From contig JADINF010000061.1 of the NCBI GenBank assembly GCA_017694145.1, positions 1 to 5,750 on the forward strand: a DNA stretch of 5,750 bases. Direction: 5' to 3'. Positions 1 through 5,448 of this stretch are shown here, piece by piece. Position numbers and translations under genes: made by a program. Origin of the DNA: Candidatus Stercoripulliclostridium pullicola. Lineage in GTDB: Bacteria; Bacillota; Clostridia; Christensenellales; DTU072. Every line of letters starts with the position of its first letter. The first letter of the stretch is position 1. The notes under the pieces were generated by a model. The model was given only the letters and a program-made list of their open reading frames with translations, did not search any database and was not told the origin of the DNA.

Positions 1-1
1 G

Positions 2-2545
2 AAGAAGGCGGCGCTCGAGGCGGACAGGAAAGCGAAAGAAGCGCTGGAAGCGAAAGCGCAGTCCGGCGAAAAAAGCCTTAAAATGCTGGGCGACGAATAC
101 GTGGCGGCGGCGGAACGCGAACGCGGACTCAACGCGGCGTTGCGCGATCTTATCGTGAAAGGCGACGAGGCGCCGGAACGCGCCGACATTCTGCGCGGTA
201 CCGATCCTTACTACGCCAAATTCGACGAGGAGTGCGAGGGGCTCAAAGCCCGTCGCGACGTGCTCGAGAAGGAAGCCGGCGAATACGTGGCGAAGCTGGA
301 CGAACTGACGAAGAGGAAGATCGCCATACGCGAAAGCGCGGGCTACAAGCAAGCGGTACGCGACGGAGCGGCGGCGGAGGCGCGCATGGCGGGCATCGCC
401 GCGGAGATCAAGACTATCGAGGAAAGGATAGAGCGTCTGAACGCCAACAGAGCCACGCTTATCGAAGACGGCAAAGCGCTTAAGGAGAACGAAAAGAGCC
501 GCAAAGCCGCCGTGCAGAAACTCGAAAAGGAGATCCGCGGCAATCACGCAACCGTTGAGGAAGCGGTGGACGCGGCTATACTTTACAAGCAAACCTTATA
601 CGCAAAGCATCTGTGGGTGAGTCGCAACGAAGTGGAGCTCGACGCGGTGAAGAAGAAGATAGAAACGGTATCGGGAACGAAGAGCACCTATGCCGAGAGG
701 CTCAACACGCTTGTGGCGAAAAGAGATGAAGTCGCCAGGCACAGGGCGCGTCTTATCGAGAAGCTGAAGCTTCTTAACGAGAAGCTCACCGAGTACATGA
801 GTTACAACCGCTTGCGCGAGATCGCGGGCGAAGTCGAATACGGCGGACATTGTCCGTTGTGCGACGGTTTCGTGTCGGTAAAGAAGGATCTTCCGTTACG
901 CGACACCAAAGCGCTCGACGACCAGATCAAGGCTGTCGAAGCGGAAATAGCCAAAGACAACGCCGCAATAGTGGAAGCGGAGTCGTCTATAGGGCAGTAC
1001 AAGGCGGCGGAAACGGTAAGCGCGCAGTATACCGAAGCCCTCGAAGCGACCGGGAAAAACAAAGAGCAAGCCATCGAAAAGGTGTTGAACGAATACGGAG
1101 TCAAGAGCATTCCGGAGCTTTTCGCGCTCGTTGAGAAAGCGGCGAAAGAGGGTAACGAACTCACGAGGAAGGTGGACGAATACCGCAGGGCGGAAGGCGA
1201 GCTCGAGAGGCTAGAAGAAGCGACGGCTCTTATTAACAAACAGACCGAAGTTATCGAAAAAGAGATGTTGCCCGCCGAGAGGAACGCCTTGCAGGCGCTT
1301 CGCGCGGAATACGAGGAAGTCAAGAGCGCGTACGACGTGAACGCCACTTATTTCGGCGGAGAGAGCGCGCTCGCATTGGCGGACAAGCTTTCCGTAGTCG
1401 AGAAGGAATACGAGGACGTCGAGGACGAGATATCCGAGAACGAGAAGCGTCTTGCCGAGATCGACGCCGAGCTCGGCGACGTCAATAAGCGCATTGCGCA
1501 GATAGAGGAGCGCAGAGTCACCGTCGAAGTGAACGGCGCGGAACTCGCGTACGGCGACGTTATAGTCAAGGTATATTCCGATTATCTTATCGCGCTCGAA
1601 CGCGAAGCCGAAGAAGCCACGGCGGCGAAGGAGAACGTCAAACTGCGTATCGCAGGCACGCGCAAGGTCGTGAACGACGTACAGGCGGAAGCGAAGGCGG
1701 CGGCGGACAAGGTGGCGCTCGAGGAAGCGGCGATATCGGCTACGGAAGAAACGGCGGCGAACCTCTATGCCGAATACGAAGCGAAATTCGCCGAGATAGG
1801 CATTACGAAGAAAGAGGATCTCGCGGTGATCATAATGAGCGACGAGGAGCTCGACAGGTGCCGCGAAACGCTGTACGCTTACGACGAGGACGTCGCGGGC
1901 ACCAAAGAGGCGGTCAACGTATATAAAGCGGGCATAGACGCGCACGCGGCATATTACGATAATTTCGCGGCGAATACCGAAGCTCTCGAGAATCTTAAAG
2001 CCGAAGAGGACAAAGCCGTTATGACGCTCGGCAACAGCATGGCGGTCATGGCGGATATGGAGAGAAGGTACAACGAGCTCATCGACTGCAACCGCAGGCT
2101 CGGATATCTGCAGGCGCGCATCAAAGGCATCGACGACATGTCCGAGGCGATCAAGGAGGGCGCGATACTCGCTACCGATCTCGCGTCTTTGATAACGACG
2201 CGCACGCAGGAAATAGTTAAATCGATATCCGCAGACAGGTATTCCGCCGAGTCCGGCGAGAACGGCGTGCTCGTTTTGGTCACCAACGGCAAAGGCAAGA
2301 TCCGTTACGACAAACTTACCAAAGAGGAAGCGGCGTTATTGCCTCTTGCGGCGGCGGCGGCGTACAACGAAGTCATGGTGGCGTTGCTTGCCGGCAACAT
2401 ACTTCCCGCGATAGCCGTCAAAGCGGAGGAATGCGACAAGCAGTCCCTTACTCCTCTGGTGGAGTATTCGAAGAACCGCGAAGTGATAGCGGTACCGGAC
2501 GACGACACGGCGTTCCTCAAGGCGATAAGCAAGATATCCGTATAA
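2..2545 (+). CDS. SbcC/Rad50-like coiled-coil protein with zinc hook and degenerate C-terminal ATPase lobe (5' partial)
   Basis: The frame is open from base 2 to the TAA at 2543-2545, giving 847 visible residues. An internal ATG at 83 is not a credible start, because coiled-coil sequence continues in frame upstream of it and no N-terminal P-loop is visible. Residues 1-270 and 300-735 are rich in Glu, Lys, Ala and Arg with heptad-like spacing, as in the two arms of an SMC-type coil. They flank a CPLC motif (residues 284-287, bases 851-862) inside GGHCPLCDG, matching the CxxC zinc hook of Rad50/SbcC. The stretch near 1793-1930 (FAEIGITKKEDL followed by SDEELDRCRETLYAYDEDV) resembles the C-terminal arm of SbcC. 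In the last 100 residues the fold seems preserved, but LTKEE (772-776) stands where LSGGE is expected, ILPAIAVKAEE (800-810) where Walker B is expected, and VIAVPDD (828-834) where the H-loop strand is expected. Typical SbcC acts with the SbcD nuclease in double-strand-break processing. Here ATPase activity is doubtful. The N-lobe and any sbcD partner would lie upstream. Family is fairly sure; function is open. Confidence 0.8.
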   Translation, partial: KKAALEADRKAKEALEAKAQSGEKSLKMLGDEYVAAAERERGLNAALRDLIVKGDEAPERADILRGTDPYYAKFDEECEGLKARRDVLEKEAGEYVAKLDELTKRKIAIRESAGYKQAVRDGAAAEARMAGIAAEIKTIEERIERLNANRATLIEDGKALKENEKSRKAAVQKLEKEIRGNHATVEEAVDAAILYKQTLYAKHLWVSRNEVELDAVKKKIETVSGTKSTYAERLNTLVAKRDEVARHRARLIEKLKLLNEKLTEYMSYNRLREIAGEVEYGGHCPLCDGFVSVKKDLPLRDTKALDDQIKAVEAEIAKDNAAIVEAESSIGQYKAAETVSAQYTEALEATGKNKEQAIEKVLNEYGVKSIPELFALVEKAAKEGNELTRKVDEYRRAEGELERLEEATALINKQTEVIEKEMLPAERNALQALRAEYEEVKSAYDVNATYFGGESALALADKLSVVEKEYEDVEDEISENEKRLAEIDAELGDVNKRIAQIEERRVTVEVNGAELAYGDVIVKVYSDYLIALEREAEEATAAKENVKLRIAGTRKVVNDVQAEAKAAADKVALEEAAISATEETAANLYAEYEAKFAEIGITKKEDLAVIIMSDEELDRCRETLYAYDEDVAGTKEAVNVYKAGIDAHAAYYDNFAANTEALENLKAEEDKAVMTLGNSMAVMADMERRYNELIDCNRRLGYLQARIKGIDDMSEAIKEGAILATDLASLITTRTQEIVKSISADRYSAESGENGVLVLVTNGKGKIRYDKLTKEEAALLPLAAAAAYNEVMVALLAGNILPAIAVKAEECDKQSLTPLVEYSKNREVIAVPDDDTAFLKAISKISV
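851..862 (+). other. Zinc-hook CPLC motif
   Basis: The codons TGT CCG TTG TGC encode Cys-Pro-Leu-Cys at the apex between the two coiled-coil arms. In Rad50 and SbcC, two such hooks from separate molecules jointly bind one zinc ion and tether the coils. The usual SbcC form is CPVCGS followed by a His-Pro; here it is CPLCDG without the His-Pro. The cysteine pair itself is intact. Confidence 0.8.
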
Positions 2546-2574
2546 CGAAGTATCTGCGATCCTCATAACTAACC

Positions 2575-2580
2575 TATAAC
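2575..2580 (+). promoter_or_regulatory. Possible -10 element for the ABC transporter operon
   Basis: TATAAC is one base from the TATAAT consensus. It sits in the 10-mer AACCTATAAC (2571-2580), which matches the -10 context of the greA promoter (AACCTATAAT, 4829-4838) at nine of ten positions. No good -35 hexamer is present 16-18 bases upstream; ATCTGC is at the 17-base spacing. If used, transcription would start near 2587, inside the GC hairpin. The call is weak. Confidence 0.3.
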
Positions 2581-2605
2581 TACGGGGTGGCGATGCCGCC
2601 CCGTA
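2581..2605 (+). terminator. Strong GC hairpin after the SbcC-like gene (possible terminator, no U-tract)
   Basis: The arms TACGGGGTGGC (2581-2591) and GCCGCCCCGTA (2595-2605) pair over 11 bp with one G-U wobble and a 3-base GAT loop. The hairpin lies 35 bases after the stop codon of the SbcC-like gene. The following bases, ACGATGTAACC, contain no run of T, so it is not a classical intrinsic terminator. It may protect the upstream mRNA's 3' end, terminate weakly, or act as a DNA operator. The structure is directly visible; the role is inferred. Confidence 0.45.
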
Positions 2606-2613
2606 ACGATGTA

Positions 2614-2627
2614 ACCGTATATACGGT
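2614..2627. promoter_or_regulatory. Perfect 14-bp palindrome, candidate operator or leader hairpin
   Basis: ACCGTATATACGGT is identical to its own reverse complement. It ends one base before the AAGGAG ribosome-binding site of the ABC ATPase gene. As DNA it could bind a dimeric repressor. As RNA it would form a 5-bp stem with an AUAU loop next to the Shine-Dalgarno. No regulator gene is visible in the window, so the binding protein, if any, is unknown. Confidence 0.4.
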
Positions 2628-2628
2628 C

Positions 2629-2634
2629 AAGGAG
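2629..2634 (+). promoter_or_regulatory. Ribosome-binding site that fixes the start of the ABC ATPase
   Basis: AAGGAG lies six bases before the ATG at 2641. Earlier in-frame starts (GTG 2587, ATG 2593) lie inside the GC hairpin, lack a Shine-Dalgarno, and would add residues with no family counterpart. The ATG at 2641 is therefore preferred. Confidence 0.85.
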
Positions 2635-2640
2635 CATATA

Positions 2641-3612
2641 ATGAGCGAAGTATTGAAGGTAGTAAACCTTACCAAAGAATACGCCACCTTCCGCGGGCTC
2701 GGACGCACGGCGCCTTTGAGAGCGGTGGACAATATTTCTTTCGTCGTGAATTCGGGCGAAGTGGTAGGCTTCCTCGGGCCCAACGGCGCGGGCAAATCCA
2801 CCACAATCAAAATGATAGCGGGGCTCGCCGCGCCCACCTCGGGCGAAGTTTACATCGACGGACACGACGTGGTCAAAGACCACCATGCCGCGATGAAGTG
2901 CGTGAGCGGCGTCATCGAAAGTCCCGATATGTATCCGGACAGGTCCGCGCTGTGGAATCTTAAATATTATGCCTCATTGCAGTTTGCAAAAGATAAGACC
3001 AAGGATAAAAAGCATATCGTGGAGAGGATAGACGGAGTCCTTTCTCTCGTAGGGCTCAAAGGCAGGGAAAACGATAAGGTCAAGACCTATTCCATGGGTA
3101 TGAAACAGCGTTTAGGGATTGCGCAAGCTCTCATAGAGATACCCAAACTGCTCGTTCTGGACGAACCCGCGAACGGGCTCGATCCCGACGGCATCAAGGA
3201 GATACGGGATCTTCTGAGGACGCTTGCCGTGGAATACGGCGTGGGCGTGCTCGTATCGAGCCACCAGCTCGCGGAGATGCAGCTCATGTGCGACCGTTGT
3301 CTTATAATCAACCGCGGGAAGATAATAGAGGACAGGAAGATAGCGGAGCTCAACGTGGACGCGAAGGGCAACGTCTGTATAATCGTCAAGACCGACAAGC
3401 CTAAGGAGGCGGCGGCGTTCGTCAGAGAAAAATTCGCCGCCGAAGCGGAGGCGGGCGAAGGCGAAGTAAGGGTGCATTCCGCGCTTAAAGCGAGCGACCT
3501 CACGAGAGAGCTCGTGCTTGCGGGCTTTAACGTATACGGCGTTTCCGAAGAAGAAGTGCGGCTAGAGGACCTTTTCATGCACGCGGTGCACGGCGGAAGC
3601 GAGGAGGAATAG
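2641..3612 (+). CDS. ABC transporter ATP-binding protein, BcrA/NatA-like
   Basis: This 323-residue protein is the cytoplasmic motor of an ABC-2 type exporter, hydrolysing ATP to drive the permease encoded just downstream. All nucleotide-binding motifs are present: Walker A GPNGAGKST (46-54), a signature region YSMGMKQRLGIAQAL (150-164), Walker B LLVLDEP (170-176), D-loop NGLD (178-181) and the switch histidine in SSHQL (H208). The Q-loop glutamine seems replaced by Glu in GVIESPDMYP (E93), a form I associate with the BcrA/NatA-type subfamily and not a sign of decay. Residues 225-323 form the C-terminal extension usual in this group, here rich in Ala and Glu and ending in an acidic GGSEEE tail. 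Start choice rests on AAGGAG at 2629. The stop is followed after three bases by the permease start, so the two are surely co-transcribed. Relatives export peptides, antibiotics or sodium; the substrate cannot be read from this sequence. Family is very sure, substrate unknown. Confidence 0.95.
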   Translation: MSEVLKVVNLTKEYATFRGLGRTAPLRAVDNISFVVNSGEVVGFLGPNGAGKSTTIKMIAGLAAPTSGEVYIDGHDVVKDHHAAMKCVSGVIESPDMYPDRSALWNLKYYASLQFAKDKTKDKKHIVERIDGVLSLVGLKGRENDKVKTYSMGMKQRLGIAQALIEIPKLLVLDEPANGLDPDGIKEIRDLLRTLAVEYGVGVLVSSHQLAEMQLMCDRCLIINRGKIIEDRKIAELNVDAKGNVCIIVKTDKPKEAAAFVREKFAAEAEAGEGEVRVHSALKASDLTRELVLAGFNVYGVSEEEVRLEDLFMHAVHGGSEEE

Positions 3613-3615
3613 GAT

Positions 3616-4710
3616 ATGTTCGGAACTCTTTACGCAGGCGAACTGAAGAAACAGACCAATCTTAAGACCGTCGTTATCATGGCGGCGATAGCCTTGCTCA
3701 TACTTATCATACTGGCGGCGGTATTCGACTCCGTCAACGAGCTGATATTCGAAACCGACGCGGGAGACCTCGGTATTTCGGGAGACGTCGTAATCCCCGG
3801 CGAAGACGTCGGGGAGACTTTTACGGAAACGTGGAATTACACCGAGGCAAGCGTTAGCGCGGAGATAACGCAATGCGAATATATGCTCGGAGAGCTCGAA
3901 GCCCGAAAGGAAGAGGACGGATCCGCTTATTACCGCAACAGCGATTATCTTTATTATATGCGCGCAAGGCTCGCGTTGCTCGAGTACATAAAAGAACACG
4001 AATTGTATAATACCGATCTTGCGGTGTACTCCGACGGTTCCGTCGTCGGTATGAGATCCGCGGGCGTCACCGCCGATACTTTCTGCGTGTTCGCGTTGAG
4101 CTCGCTCGTATTCCTCGTGATAATTTACGGCGCGATAGCGGCGGGCTCCTCTTACCCGGACGAATTCAAACAGGGCACCGTCAAACTGCTGCTCCTGCGC
4201 CCCGTTACGCGCAACGCGCTTACGGGTGCTAAACTGCTTGCCGCGCTCACTCACGTTTCGGCGGCGTACTTTATCTGTTTTCTTGTTTCGCTGGGCGTTT
4301 CTTACGCCGTGTTCCCGGTAGCGCACGCGGACACTCTGTTTATGTTCAACGGCGGCGCGATAACGGTAGCCGACAACGCCGCGCAGATAGGGATCGCCTT
4401 CGCGTGTAATTACGTTACCGTGCTCGTATATACCGCGATAGCGTTTGCGATAGGCGCTCTTTCTCGCAATAAAGTTTTCGCGATAGTCACCCCGGTCATT
4501 CTGATAGAAGTGCTCGGCGCCATTCTGAGTATGTCGGGACTCGGCAGATTCTTCATCGCGGACGCCGCCGACTGGTCGAAGTTCGCGGGGCTCGGCAGCT
4601 CGCTCACGGGCGGATCGAACTTTTTTATTTCTCTTGCCATGACCGTGCTGTATACGGGCGGCTTGCTCGCGGCGGCATTCCTCGTCGTCGACAAAAAAGA
4701 CGTAGCGTAG
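3616..4710 (+). CDS. ABC-2 type transporter permease subunit
   Basis: This 364-residue integral membrane protein pairs with the preceding ATPase. Its start at ATG 3616 has GAGGAGG (3601-3607) eight bases upstream, embedded in the end of the ATPase gene. By eye there are six hydrophobic segments: about 18-37, 152-176, 206-231, 257-282, 286-306 and 336-357. The loop after the second segment carries EFKQGTVKLLLLRPVTR (183-199), the cytoplasmic coupling motif typical of ABC-2/BcrB-type permeases (acidic residue, GT, then P-V-T/S-R). Between the first two segments lies a polar domain of about 115 residues (38-151), predicted outside the membrane, acidic at first and then rich in Tyr, Glu and Arg. 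There is no cleavable signal peptide; the first segment looks like an anchor. The protein ends in the short charged tail DKKDVA. Membrane count is approximate. The exported substrate is not known. Confidence 0.9.
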   Translation: MFGTLYAGELKKQTNLKTVVIMAAIALLILIILAAVFDSVNELIFETDAGDLGISGDVVIPGEDVGETFTETWNYTEASVSAEITQCEYMLGELEARKEEDGSAYYRNSDYLYYMRARLALLEYIKEHELYNTDLAVYSDGSVVGMRSAGVTADTFCVFALSSLVFLVIIYGAIAAGSSYPDEFKQGTVKLLLLRPVTRNALTGAKLLAALTHVSAAYFICFLVSLGVSYAVFPVAHADTLFMFNGGAITVADNAAQIGIAFACNYVTVLVYTAIAFAIGALSRNKVFAIVTPVILIEVLGAILSMSGLGRFFIADAADWSKFAGLGSSLTGGSNFFISLAMTVLYTGGLLAAAFLVVDKKDVA

Positions 4711-4809
4711 CGCGTTATCGGCGTCGCGCGCTCACGGAACGACTGCGAAAAGCGGAATTTTGCTACTTTACGGCGTATTCCGCATAAAATAAAAAAGTTT
4801 GCAAAAATA
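4711..4809. other. Intergenic region with inverted repeat and A-rich tract
   Basis: This is the upstream part of the 180-base gap between the permease and greA; no convincing small gene is seen. It holds the inverted repeat GCGGAAT (4752-4758) / ATTCCGC (4777-4783), seven perfect pairs around an 18-base loop, with no T-run after it. From 4785 to 4809 the sequence turns strongly A-rich, directly upstream of the greA -35 box, where it may serve as an UP-type element. The repeat may mark the 3' end of the ABC operon, but that is only a weak inference. Confidence 0.5.
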
Positions 4810-4838
4810 TTGACATATAGTGTTTAATAACCTATAAT
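4810..4838 (+). promoter_or_regulatory. Full-consensus sigma-A promoter of greA-lysS
   Basis: TTGACA (4810-4815) and TATAAT (4833-4838) both match the housekeeping consensus exactly, separated by the ideal 17 bases. An A-rich stretch lies immediately upstream. Transcription would begin near 4845, giving a leader of about 46 bases before greA. This is the clearest regulatory signal in the window and predicts strong constitutive expression. Confidence 0.92.
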
Positions 4839-4890
4839 GTACTAACAATTATCGACTTTTCCTTAGGGAGAAGGTACGGAGGCATAAGAA

Positions 4891-5376
4891 ATGGATAAAA
4901 AAATACCGCTTACCCAGAAGAAGTTCGACGAACTGACGGCGAGGCTTCAGGAGTGCAAGACGACAGGGAAAATGGAAGTGGCTCAAGCGTTGAAAACCGC
5001 CAAGGAATTCGGCGATCTTTCCGAGAACGCGGAGTACACCGCCGCCAAGGACGCACAGCAGAAACTGGAGATCGAGATAGCGAAGCTTGAGGAGATACTG
5101 TCGTGCGCCTACCCCATCGACCCCAGCTCGCTGAGCACCAAGACCGTCGGCATAGGACTCAGGGTAAAGGTATTGTTCGACGGCGACCCCGAAGATCTCG
5201 CCGAGGAATACACGATAGTCAACAGCCTCGAGGTCAACACCGCCGAGAACAAGATCAGCGACGAGAGCCCTCTCGGCAACGCGCTCATGGGCAAAGCGAA
5301 AGGGGAGAGCGCTTCTTTCAAATCTCCCAACGGCAGAACCGTATCGCTCAAGATACTCGACATCATCAAGGACTGA
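4891..5376 (+). CDS. greA: Transcription elongation factor GreA
   Basis: GreA enters the secondary channel of RNA polymerase and stimulates cleavage of the nascent RNA in backtracked complexes, releasing arrest. The 161-residue product matches the usual family length of about 158. Residues 1-77 form the N-terminal antiparallel coiled coil, with the conserved tip motif GDLSENAEY (41-49). Asp42 and Glu45 correspond to the acidic pair D41/E44 of the E. coli protein that coordinates the catalytic magnesium. The C-terminal FKBP-like domain follows, with ISDESPLGNALMGKAKGE as its conserved segment. The ATG at 4891 has GGAGG (4878-4882) eight bases upstream and lies about 46 bases after the predicted start of the consensus promoter. 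lysS follows after 72 bases, an arrangement common in Clostridia. Nothing is missing or truncated. Confidence 0.97.
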   Translation: MDKKIPLTQKKFDELTARLQECKTTGKMEVAQALKTAKEFGDLSENAEYTAAKDAQQKLEIEIAKLEEILSCAYPIDPSSLSTKTVGIGLRVKVLFDGDPEDLAEEYTIVNSLEVNTAENKISDESPLGNALMGKAKGESASFKSPNGRTVSLKILDIIKD

Positions 5377-5417
5377 GGCGGGACTCGTCAACCGACTTAT
5401 AACCGAACGATTACACT

Positions 5418-5432
5418 TGCGGCAACGCCGCA
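5418..5432 (+). terminator. Short hairpin with T-rich tail between greA and lysS (possible attenuator)
   Basis: TGCGGC (5418-5423) and GCCGCA (5427-5432) form a perfect 6-bp stem with an AAC loop, followed by TTATTTA (5433-5439). It resembles a weak intrinsic terminator or attenuator lying directly before the lysS ribosome-binding region. Partial read-through could make lysS expression lower than greA. It could also simply be an mRNA-processing or stability hairpin. Confidence 0.4.
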
Positions 5433-5440
5433 TTATTTAC

Positions 5441-5443
5441 GGA
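5441..5443 (+). promoter_or_regulatory. Weak ribosome-binding site of lysS
   Basis: Only GGA (in ACGGATAAAA) precedes the ATG at 5449, five bases away. This is clearly weaker than the GAGGAGG, AAGGAG and GGAGG sites of the other genes here. An A-rich start region (ATGAACGAAGAAAACAAAAA) may compensate by keeping the site unstructured. Confidence 0.5.
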
Positions 5444-5448
5444 TAAAA

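Noticed and set aside
83..85. ATG at 83 as the true start of the SbcC-like gene
   Set aside because: The frame stays open to base 2 with continuous coiled-coil residues, and the protein lacks its N-terminal P-loop lobe, so the start is outside the window.
1211..1945. Long open frame on the - strand opposite the SbcC-like gene (244 residues)
   Set aside because: It is a shadow of the GC-biased coding strand: rich in Arg, Phe, Val and Leu with no family resemblance or ribosome-binding site, and fully covered by a clear coding region.
2587..2640. N-terminal extension of the ABC ATPase from GTG 2587
   Set aside because: The extension lies within a hairpin and a palindrome, has no Shine-Dalgarno, and the ATG at 2641 with AAGGAG gives the normal family N-terminus.
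3562..4326. 254-residue open frame on the - strand opposite the ABC genes
   Set aside because: It spans the junction of two certain + strand genes, and its Arg/His-rich composition has no recognisable domain. It is a codon-bias artefact.
4856..4874. Leader hairpin CCTT/AAGG before greA
   Set aside because: Only four perfect pairs with a 6-base loop; longer pairing needs several wobbles, and the main GGAGG site stays free. Not convincing.
4849..5433. 194-residue open frame on the - strand opposite greA
   Set aside because: greA is unmistakable on the + strand, and the antisense frame would run across its promoter leader. No support for expression.
5377..5448. T-box or other riboswitch ahead of lysS
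   Set aside because: The 72-base spacer is too short for a T-box leader, and I saw none of its conserved elements.
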